A program made the translations under genes and the position numbers. A stretch of DNA of 64,000 nt from Umbilicaria muhlenbergii. Taxonomy: Eukaryota > Ascomycota > Lecanoromycetes > Umbilicariales > Umbilicariaceae. Location of the stretch: contig KK106983.1 in the NCBI GenBank assembly GCA_000611775.1, forward strand, positions 5,213,818 through 5,277,817. The letters are read 5' to 3'. Below are positions 55,195-64,000 of this stretch, in pieces. The notes under the pieces were generated by a model. It was not told the DNA's origin. It saw nothing but the letters and a program-made list of their open reading frames with translations, and did not search any database. Numbering within the stretch: the first letter of the stretch is position 1; the number at the start of each line of letters is the position of its first letter.

Positions 55195-55723
55195 GATGGG
55201 ATTGCATGGCTCAGCTTGAGGTGACTGAGTCTACCGCTGCTCGATCCTCGTTGACACCATGTACTGCTCCTGAGCAGCCCGCAGAGGAATTGATGGAAGA
55301 ACAGGTCCTCGTCATCGTTGCAGGCAGCACCAGTGAATGTGCAAGTGACATAATCGTCAAGGTCCGCGTAAAAGGGCCTGGGGGTTCGGGGGGTGGTGGT
55401 ACAGATCCTACGTAGTGCGGAAGAATATCCAGTGGCGCGTGCTTTCTTTCCCGAGGACAAACACTCCAGTGGAAATTGCACGATTGGTGGAAATAACTTG
55501 ATTTGATCATTCAGATAGCTGCTAGTCTACATGCTCATCCATGCGAGCTTTGATGCTCTATCCGGTGAAATGCTACACATCCAAACGCCGCACCCCGTTT
55601 CAGGTCCCCAGCACCGGGTACCAATTATGACCATGATGAGCCTATTGTTTTGGATACGAACCATAACCACGACTGAAGAGCTCAACAACCTAAAGCCACC
55701 AAGCCCGGTGGCGCTGCACATGT
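55195..55723. other. Intergenic, tandem minus-strand genes
   Basis: Contains the SPT5 3' end and the hydrolase promoter. The minus-strand frame upstream of the hydrolase ATG is not convincing as an extension. No repeat is seen. Confidence 0.45.
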
Positions 55724-58700
55724 TCAAGGACTTGGTGTACCATCCTCATACCTTGGCCCATCGTCACCGCCCCAAGCTGGCGTTTCCGGTTGTCCACTGT
55801 ATGGCGTTGGTGCACCTCCAGGTGTTGGCGCATCAGCCCCGTAGCCAGAGAACTTTGGTGTCGGCGCGGCTCCCGCTGGTGTAGCTGCCGAGTATCCGTT
55901 GGATGGAGTAGGGGCTGTGTTGAGGTCCTTGCCTGGGGTCGGAGCGTCGTATGGACGATTGTTAGAAGCCCAAGTGTCATTGTAGGAAGAAGTGTATGCG
56001 GGAGTCCTGGAACCGCCGAAGGTTGTGTCAGAGTTGTAAGCAGGAGTCTTTGAACTACCAAAGTCGCCATAAGGAGTTTTGGATCCAGCTGAGAAAGCGT
56101 CAGAAGTAGCATTGCCATACGATGTGCGTGCCCCGGGATCCCAAGCAGGTGTTCTCTATTGGACTGTCAGTTATGATCCTGAGTAGCGTATGTTGCAGAA
56201 TGAAGTCGAAGCTTACTCCTCCAGCTCCGCCATAGGCTGTACGATTGCCATCCGCGTATGGATTGACTGTACGCCCTCCGTCTGCGCCATATGCGGGTGT
56301 TCGGCCGCCAGACATAGCGTCTTGCTTCCACGTTGGTGTTCGTCCTGATGGAGCACCCCCGGACCAAGCAGGTGCTGTACAGTCGTAAGCAAAGTTTCAG
56401 AGGAAGAAATGATAATACGTGCGTACTTCTCGAGGCTGCCCCCCAACCAGGCGTACGTCCACCCGCTGGAGCGGCCGAAGGAGTTCGACCACCTGACCAA
56501 TCCGGAACTCGAGAGGGTGTAGCACCCCCAAAACCGCCTCGTCCTCCGCCACCTCTGCCTCTGCCACCCGCAAAACGCTGGTAGTCGATGGATTGACCGG
56601 TCAGAGGACTAGAATAGATCAGTAACATAATGCAAGTGAGCCATCAGACGCTTGTGAAAGACATACTCCTTGAATCCAAGCGTATCCTTGGCGACTGTGA
56701 TGGTTTTGCCCTTGGTGTGCAGTTCTACTCGTGCCTCCAAGTCTGTCGTATCTTTAACAATACCAAGAAGGCCTTTATACGGCCCTCGTCGGATGTTGAC
56801 AGTCTGACCCAGTGCCCGATCTCGACCGAAAGACTTGGGTGGTGGCATGGCACCATTCCCGTTGGCGCCACCATTTCTCTGCATCGCGGGATTCATTTTG
56901 GTTAGGTCAGGTCCATTGCTGCCTCCTTGGGTGACTCTGCCGCCCTTGGCAGCAACAGTCGCAACATTCGTAGCTCGTACGACGAAGATGCCAGAATTCT
57001 CGGTTTGCTCGCGGTTGTGCAGGAAGAGGAACGAGCGATAGATGTGAATAATTACGCCCTGTTTTTGTTCTCCGCCAACTTCGCGTACCGTATCGTCGTG
57101 CCTTATCTCGGACCCGTTGCGATCGGTCGCTACAGCATGTCGTCGCCGCTCAATCTTGTTAGAGATCTGGGAAGGCATAACAGATCTGACTGAGCCGTTC
57201 TGGTCCAATACACGCAGTGACTCTCGATCGACTTTAGTAACGCAGCCCACGGTGGCCGGGCTGGAATAATGTCAGGACCTAGTCAGAACGAAGGCGTGGG
57301 CAATACTTACTCTAGCTGCACCAAGTCGTGTATATCATACAACCCAAGACCTCCAGCCACGCCAGAATCACTCGCTTCTCTAAGATCTTTGCTGAATACT
57401 GTGATCTCTTGCATACTGAGGTCACTCAGAATCGTTACTCTGTCGTCTTTGATCCTAACAACCATGCCGACTTCATCGCGGAAACGACTTCCTCCGATCA
57501 CCTTAACGTGGTCACCTTCTCTGAATCTTTTACGGAGACCCTTAACGGGAACTTCGATGCTCTGGCCGCGCAGCTCGCCATCGGTTACGCTAACCGTCAC
57601 AATGTCGCCCCTCACTGAGACTGCTTTGCCGCAAACGCCCTGCTGTTCACCTTCGTAAACCTCCACCATATCCCCTGGCAGATAGCTATCACTGGCGGTA
57701 TTATTTTTGAGGCTTGCAGCTAGTGCAGTCAGATCTAAATTTTCAGTCCCATCCTCTGCACCAGCGGTGAACTTGGTAACTTCCTCAAGCGTAGGATTGA
57801 CATTTTCCGTAATAAGATACTGAATCTTGAAGTCCTTGATTAAGAATCCATTGATATATGTCTCTCCAAGATAAGTCCAATGCTTTTTGTCGAACGTGGA
57901 CATGGCCTGCAGATATTTTGAATGTTTCTTCTTCGCTTCAACGTCGCTGAACAACCGTTGGGGAGGCCTTGCTGCTGGATTTACCAGGCCAAGCCCCCCT
58001 TGCCTCTTCCTCTTTTGTGCATCTCCTTTGACCCCGTTGTCAATCATCGGTGCATTAGCATCTTCGTTAAGTCCGTAATCCAGTCGCGGAACAATTCTCA
58101 ATGATGCCTCGAGCCCGTTGGTTTCGACATCGTCAATTTGAGCCAAGTCTCCCGCATATTTACCTCGCTTCAAGCGAACGTAACCGCCAGGTTGGAGTTG
58201 TTGGCTCTTTGTGACACGCAGAAGGTCAGGCATTTCCTTGATAGCTACGAGGACTATCTTAGTTCTCGGGTAGACATTGGAGAGACCATCAAGGGCTGTG
58301 AAAATGTCGGCCTGCTTGCGAGCTTCGACGTAGACATATCCCATCATCGTACCACCTCTTTCAAATGCGGAGATGATGGGCAATGGATTCCGCGTCATCG
58401 CCCTCTCTTCAAACCTCTTCATGATTGCAAAGACTACCTCGCGCTCTTTACCCGGTTTGCACCTTACGCCCCAGATGCTGGGATCTTCCACGCTGGGAAG
58501 AAGAAGACGTTTCGGCACCACGACTGCATCGGTTGCTGTAGTTCGAGAGCGCCCATAACGTTCCTTTAGGCGCTGTGCTTGTTTTTCGGCATCCAATTGC
58601 TGATCCAACTCTCGCTGGCGGTCAAGTTCTCGATGCCGCCGATCGTCCGTCTCGGCACCCACAGGAAGATCCGCGAGGTCGTCGGGATGTGTATCGGCAA

Positions 58701-59263
58701 TGAAGGGATCTGCCTGTCCTTCGTCGTCTTCTTCGTCGCCCTCATCTTCTTCGTCCACCTCAGCTTCGACATCAAGGAATTGATTTCGAGGATCTCGACG
58801 TGCTCGTTTCCGGGGCCGACCCTGTTTGTAGATTTGTTAGGCATGGATATGATTGCATAGACCTAGGTAGACAAACTGAGACTTCCTCATCTTCATCATC
58901 CTCGTCATCCTCATCCTCGTCATCATCCTCATCATCTTCACCTGCTCCGTTGGCCTTTGTGTCATCATCGTCTTCGCCAACAGCATCATCATCCTCATCA
59001 TCAACCTCATTCCCACCACTGCGACCATTGCTATGCTGCTCTTTTGGCTGTGCCGGTGTATTCCCTTCATCGTCCTCGAAATGACCCTCCTCCCGTATAG
59101 ATCGCCTTGTCTGCTCGGATCCGTTCGTCCGTGGCCTCTCCATCACCTCGTTATCACTCTCGCCCGCAGCGTCATTGTCTGAGACATCTGCTGGTGCAGG
59201 ATTGAAGTTATCATCCTCAGACTCTGACCCAAAGTCCTGGTCCAACAGGGCGGCCGAAGTCAT
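55724..59263 (-). CDS. SPT5: Transcription elongation factor SPT5
   Basis: Six exons on the minus strand: 58877-59263, 57311-58821, 56667-57260, 56427-56608, 56217-56374 and 55724-56155 (introns 50-61 nt), giving 1087 aa. Residues 1-170 are strongly acidic with a basic [10 protein letters not shown]. The NGN domain (about 245-340, [16 protein letters not shown]) binds Spt4. Several KOW domains follow: [54 protein letters not shown] and [19 protein letters not shown]. The C-terminal repeat region from about 865 has [27 protein letters not shown] and similar units, the target of Cdk9-type kinases. The ATG chosen ([12 protein letters not shown]) starts the acidic region directly. The donor of the first intron is either GTTTGT (used) or GTCTCA 6 nt earlier. 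Confidence 0.95.
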
Positions 59264-60081
59264 GGCTGAGCTCTTGTTGGTTTTTTGAAACCTCAGGAAT
59301 TTCGCGGCGTATGACGGCACCGAGGGAAAACCGAGGTTTGTAGAAGTTGGGCGTTCTTGTGGAGTGCAAGAGATATTGTAAGGCGTCGAGGCCGTGTAAG
59401 GTGAGTTGAGTGTTGGAGCTTGCCTGAGCTGGCCTAATTCACATTCAGCTAATTCTACCATTTCCGGTTAGACTATCTACAAGCTATCAAAGATCACCAA
59501 AATCTACTGATTCACGGATCGCCTTCATGATTTTCGTTTTGACTGTTCGGTAGTTACATTTAACGTTATCTGAGTTGACCATTATTGTGCGCGAGAAGGT
59601 CTGATCGTAGGCTTTTAAAAGTCCATCTTGCTTTGCATGAGAAGCATCATTGCTGATTTTGCGTTGTATCACCACTTGCAACATCAACCTCCTTTGATAC
59701 GCAGAGGCTGGAGTGGCTGGTCAGCGCGTGGCACTTCTATCCTCGCGGACGCTCTACGATCCTCATGGTAGAAGCTGTCCATGTTGTAGCGACTACAAGC
59801 TCGTGTTGTGCAGTGGTTAAACACGGAGCCTTGCGGCGATCGATGTGCTGGCGGAGCAATTCCAACACGTGGATTCGTCCATGTTGGTTCGCCGGTTGGA
59901 TCATGCTGGCGCAGCCCTAACAATACCACTGACCTGGAAGCACACGTTTCTTAGTATGTTCCTTAGGTCAACTCATATAGAACCATTTCGCAGCTTATTC
60001 TCTTTGTTGTCATTTTGACCGTTCCATCAGAATTTCAGCATTACTCAACACGTCTATCACATAAGTCTTATAATAGTAACA
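59264..60081. other. Upstream region of SPT5 and the small orphan ORF
   Basis: Divergent intergenic stretch. The SPT5 frame stays open some way upstream of its ATG but without family similarity. No RNA gene or repeat is recognised. Confidence 0.45.
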
Positions 60082-60669
60082 ATGTACCCACACAACAATG
60101 ACAGTCGCCAACTTCACCTGCAACGATTGCCACCACTTTCCTCACTAGCAACAAGAGATATCACACCCAGTCTACAGACTTCAATGATCGGTAATGCTCC
60201 GACCTCCCTGGAAGTGTCACGCAACCCCCAAAGACAACGAAACCGAAGAGATGACGCCCGATCACACCACCCGCAAAACGGAAAATGTGTTCCACCACTC
60301 GAAGTAGAGGACCCGAAACGACTAGACGAAGATCACCAGAGTCCTGGAAGACCAGGCCAGGAACGAGTGACGCAATCGGTCAGCCCAACCCTTTCTTCAC
60401 CAAGTACCAGGAACATCTGTTCTACTCCGAGAGCTCGTCGATCCCGGCCCCGGTATCAAGTCTTCAGTATGCTCGAATATCTGACGTTGGGCCAACTGGA
60501 AGACATCTGGCAGAAGCAGGACGCATACAACGATTATGTCAACATGCCCCAAAGAACCCCATACTTGATGCCAACCAGCGACGACTCACAGCACACTCCT
60601 CCATCTCGAGGCGTCTACCGAGACCCCACCAGAAATGTTCCTGGTCTTTCCAACGTCACCAAACATTAG
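60082..60669 (+). CDS. Small basic protein, unrecognised (tentative)
   Basis: A 195-codon intronless frame from an ATG with AACAATGT context. It is rich in Arg, Pro, Ser, Gln and His and predicted mostly disordered, with one more ordered patch (VFSMLEYLTLGQLEDIWQKQ, about 127-146). Nothing matches a family I know. Composition is ordinary, and the frame is the longest in about 3 kb, which is the only support for coding. A shorter overlapping frame is also open. It may be a lineage-specific gene or chance. Confidence 0.35.
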   Translation: MYPHNNDSRQLHLQRLPPLSSLATRDITPSLQTSMIGNAPTSLEVSRNPQRQRNRRDDARSHHPQNGKCVPPLEVEDPKRLDEDHQSPGRPGQERVTQSVSPTLSSPSTRNICSTPRARRSRPRYQVFSMLEYLTLGQLEDIWQKQDAYNDYVNMPQRTPYLMPTSDDSQHTPPSRGVYRDPTRNVPGLSNVTKH

Positions 60670-62583
60670 ATAAGTAAGAAGAAAGCGGGCACGTCTTGTT
60701 CTGCCAATCGGTGTGGGTACGGACGACAATGCTAGCCCTGCACTATGAAGAAGTCCTCCTTGAGAGGGCTATGAGTGCATATTCTCAGTTTCTGATGGAG
60801 TTCCTCGGGTTTTGTGCATGGGTGGGTTGTTTTGCAGCTACCGGCAGGGTCTCTTCTATCGGGCGTCTGTGGGTCATTGTTTAGGAGCACACCTTAAGGG
60901 CTACTCTCATATAAAGTCCTAGGCTGTAGCAATACCAATGAGGCGGTGGAGGGTTATTCAAATGTGTTTTTCTGGAAGTTAGAAGAGACATGTCATTGTG
61001 GAGGACCTGACTTTAGTAGTGAGATATATTCCTTGGCCGGATGATCGGTCTAAAGAAGTAAGACAGATAGTATTCGTCACGAACCAGAAAATTGTCGTAT
61101 CTGGCAGCAAGCTACTATCGTGATGTGTGCGTCTGGTCGGAGGAGGTTAGTGTTGTCCAAGATAGAAACAGTAGTATAACCAAAACACAAGTAGATAGAG
61201 TAGAGCACATTGAGTAGAGAGGATAGAGTCGAAATGGACATAACCCGCAGGATGGTCTCTCTATCCATGGACACGCTGCAAATATCATAAAAGCTCCACA
61301 TTCCCATTCCATCAATATGATAACATCGGCGGCGAGTGCAGAATATTTCTTCACTTCCAACAGTGACAGTATTGCTACGTCCTTATAGCGACACCTACCT
61401 CTGACCCCCTTCACCTCGGTGTTGCTTGTTCCCAACATGGCCTCTTTCCGAACCCGAGTTCCCTTGCGCACCTAGGGCTACCAACTGCAGCCTTATCAGA
61501 TCCTGCCCTCATCCTCTACAGACACGTGTCGTTATGGAGCTGGTCGTCTCATCGCGACTTCACATACGAAATCGTGGGTCCGTTGCAAATAGAACGCGCT
61601 GCATGGCTGATCACAATCTACCAGTACTCGTAGCATCATGCTAGAACCGCCGAAAAGATCAGGCAAGGATTCTTTCTCCAAATGTTACAACAAGCCTTGC
61701 TTGGTGGCACACCTTGCACCAGTAGCCTTGCACCAGTAGGATTCCGAAGGATTGCGAGCGAGGTTGATCGTTTCGTAACCTGATCCTTCGGCCTTCGCTA
61801 TAAGCAAGGCAAACCGAGGGTCGTTGTGGTGGCTTGTAAAGCTGCAGGCCTCACAAGGGCCTGCGTAGCATGGTCGACAAAGCAGCAAGCGGTCGCTGGC
61901 AGAAGGATTTCGACGCCACCGGATTGGCCCGTGAGCTAGCGCGACAGGTCTCCAGTAGTTGCCCCCCGAACCCCTCCAGCCCATCCCTCCACGCTTTTAC
62001 CGTAGGCACGAAATCAGGGATGCTGGTGTCACACGAAGACGGCAACCCTCCCATCCGCTCCAAGCCTTGTGCCATTCGCTGTCAAACCACCACAAGCGCC
62101 CTGGTGCTACCGACTCGAGCCTTCTCATTCGCAGACTGTTTGGCCAAAGGCGCGCGTGGTCTTACCACCTGCGCGACATAGGTTTCTGCAGTCCTCGAAA
62201 CCGTTCCAATCAGGTCGGCGCTCCTGCCTGGATTTTAGAGTCCTCTATGTCCCCCATGGAGAGGCACAGCGAACTCGGAATGTGAGCTCTCAAGCCCGTT
62301 CGGTTGGTGATAAACGGTTTGTATCACACAATATGGGCGTGGTTAGCGCATATGAGGGTGTGGAGGATGGGCACCTGGGATACGAAACACTACCCCATCT
62401 CAGCTCCTTCGACATGAGCTTGCCTCCATCTTTTTGTCCGCCATAGAAGTTTTATTCCCTCGCGATCATTATCCTGCATACTTCAAAATCTATTCCTGCT
62501 GCTTAGATACCTGTTGGAACGCTTGGCGTTGAATATCCGGGTGACCGCCCTTCTGCTATGGTCTCATCGACTAAAGGGACGCC
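60670..62583. other. Long intergenic region, no gene recognised
   Basis: 1.9 kb holding only short frames. The first part (60900-61400) is relatively AT-rich. A small CCTTGCACCAGTAG duplication lies at about 61710-61740. The right end should be the promoter of the membrane-protein gene. I see no tRNA, terminal repeats or transposase. Confidence 0.5.
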
Positions 62584-64000
62584 ATGATGGGAGCCGTCCA
62601 AATCCCTCATGGGCGACTTCGAATAGCCCGGCTATCGTCACTTTTCATACTCGTTAGTTTTATAACATCATATGTAGCAGGACTTCAATATGTTCCGGGT
62701 TCCAATTGCACTACTTCGTGCGCCGAGGGTGACGCGTCACCAGCAACTCACGGGAGGGACCTCGTTTGCAATGATGGTGACTTCAACAATACAGCTACTG
62801 GGTCGGCCTTCCAAGCCTGCGTGTCTTGCGAGTTGCGGAGCCAGGCGCTGGATCAGGCAACAGGGCAGACAGATGTGGGATGGGCACTCTGTACGTAGGA
62901 TTGCTTCCTGGAGCTGTGCACGAGACCAATCCTCGAATAAATGTTATTGACAAAGGATTTACCAGACAACCTGAGGTATGCTTTGGACTGGTGCATCTTC
63001 GGCTTCCCCACATCCAACGACCAAGTCCTCTCCAATCCATGCATTGAGACTTGCAACTTCGTTGCGACCGCTCTAGAAACCAATATCCTGACGCCAAACA
63101 AATCGTCACCCTACGACTATTGTCAAGGCGGTCCCGTCTTCCTGACCAATCTGACCTCCTGCGCCTTTTGTCAGTCCCTCGTCCCCAATCGCGTCTATCT
63201 TTCAAATTGTAAGCCTTCCCTTTCCCCCAATCATCCTTCACCTGTGCTAACAAACCCCCTCCGCAGTCCTCAAAGTCCTGAAAGTCGCCTGTCAATCTCA
63301 ACCTTCTCCGCCCACCACCTTCCCCGTCTCGCCCCTTCAGATCTTCACCCCCCAACCACCAGCCTCCTACTCAAGCACCAATGCAAACACCTCGACCACC
63401 CACGGGCTCTCCCGCGGTGCCAAAATCGCCATTGGTATCATAGTCCCTCTGGTAATACTGCTGCTCCTAGCCCTCTTCTCCCTATATTGGTACAGACGAT
63501 ACAAATCCTCCACCTCTACTGCCCACAAATACCGTCCCCAACAATCCTCCCTCGACGAACGCTGGGGAGATGCCCAGATAAGCCGTCCAACGGGGGGAGC
63601 ATCGCAATACGCCTCCACCAACCTCTCAGTCCCCGGCAGCCAATCATACTTCAATTCCCCCAAAGGTGGCGCCCAGCCTCAATATTCGTCCGTGCCTCTA
63701 GAAACGCAATACCCACCAGTCCCCGTCCCTCCATCAGAACACCAATCTCAGCTCTTCAACACTACGGAACCATGGAGATCCTCGCAACTAAATGCCTTCG
63801 ACTCGTCACGGGCGCAGGTCGCCAACAACAGCAAGGGCAAGAGCCGGGACGCGGACCTGCTGGTAACCACCCCGCCAGCGCAATCTGAAAAACCGACCAA
63901 AAAGGGCTTTGGGAAATCCGTCAAGAGTTTGACCCCTACGCTAAGCAAGAAGCCGAAGGTCTCGGTCGATACGGCGAGGGTGGCGCGGGGAAGGGACGAC
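62584..64000 (+). CDS. Cys-rich single-pass membrane protein (3' partial)
   Basis: Exons 62584-62890, 62966-63208 and 63267 to beyond 64000 (introns 75 and 58 nt); the frame is open at the window edge. A signal peptide (SLFILVSFITSYVAG) leads to an ectodomain with about a dozen Cys, including NCTTSCAEG, VSCELRS, LDWCIFGF, NPCIETCNF and TSCAFCQSL. The first junction rebuilds VGWAL|YNLRYALDWC, a block I recall from fungal secreted/membrane proteins of this type. After a Pro/Ser/Thr stalk comes a transmembrane helix (IAIGIIVPLVILLLLALFSL) and a basic stop-transfer YWYRRYK. The cytoplasmic tail is long, disordered and Pro/Ser-rich. This is the architecture of fungal wall sensors or receptors, but no named domain (WSC, CFEM) is evident. 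Function unknown. Confidence 0.82.

Noticed and set aside
61685-62446. Several overlapping frames of 99-125 codons on both strands before the membrane-protein gene
   Set aside because: They compete with one another, lack family similarity or good start context, and none stands out.
1-64000. tRNA, rRNA, CRISPR arrays, transposases and virus-derived elements
   Set aside because: I looked for B-box-like strings, regularly spaced repeats, and transposase, integrase or reverse-transcriptase motifs and saw none. A covariance-model and profile search would be needed to be certain.
1-64000. A secondary-metabolite or other functional gene cluster
   Set aside because: No polyketide synthase, NRPS, terpene cyclase or pathway-specific regulator is present. 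Neighbouring genes belong to unrelated housekeeping functions.

Overview
The window is nuclear DNA of a filamentous ascomycete (Pezizomycotina, most likely Dothideomycetes or a close class). The evidence is gene-dense, mostly single-copy eukaryotic housekeeping genes. They carry many short spliceosomal introns (about 48-117 nt, GTRNGN donors, CTRAY branch sites, YAG acceptors). The families are typical of filamentous fungi: purine nucleoside permease, class II DAHP synthase, cytochrome b5-acyl-CoA dehydrogenase fusion, DUF6640 membrane protein and GPI-anchored mucin-like protein. I see no rRNA, tRNA, CRISPR, intact transposon or virus-like element. All exon models below were built by eye from splice signals plus family similarity.

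Layout, left to right. 0-9 kb: the 3' part of a class II DAHP synthase, a large Ser/Thr-rich GPI-anchored surface protein built on tandem repeats, and the IKS1-type kinase. 9-14 kb: a small DUF6640 membrane protein, a purine nucleoside permease with a duplicated upstream block, and the Galpha exchange factor RIC8. 14-27 kb: RIF1 (with N-terminal PP1-docking motifs), a hexose-6-phosphate mutarotase, an MFS transporter whose first intron holds a long inverted repeat, and an unrecognised proline-rich protein. 27-36 kb: BUD27/URI1 and TFB3 sharing a 232-bp divergent promoter, then a PPC89/Cep57-type spindle-pole protein. 37-48 kb: a cytochrome b5-acyl-CoA dehydrogenase with a 12-nt micro-exon, a small cupin, an F-box protein, phosphopantetheine adenylyltransferase (CoA synthesis) and an AN11/DCAF7-like WD40 protein. 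48-64 kb: an Atg28-like coiled-coil protein, a TGL4/5-like patatin lipase, an alpha/beta hydrolase, SPT5, a small orphan ORF and a Cys-rich single-pass membrane protein that runs off the right edge.

The genes do not form a biosynthetic cluster. Several serve core nuclear functions (RIF1, TFB3 of TFIIH, SPT5, BUD27) but look like chance neighbours. The most distinctive features are: (1) a repeated switch from C-rich to G-rich sense sequence inside at least eight genes; (2) a 172-bp inverted-repeat unit inside an MFS intron; (3) a 12-nt micro-exon that encodes the heme-loop glycines of a cytochrome b5 domain; (4) a 26-bp near-perfect palindrome in a divergent promoter; and (5) a duplicated roughly 100-bp block upstream of the nucleoside permease.
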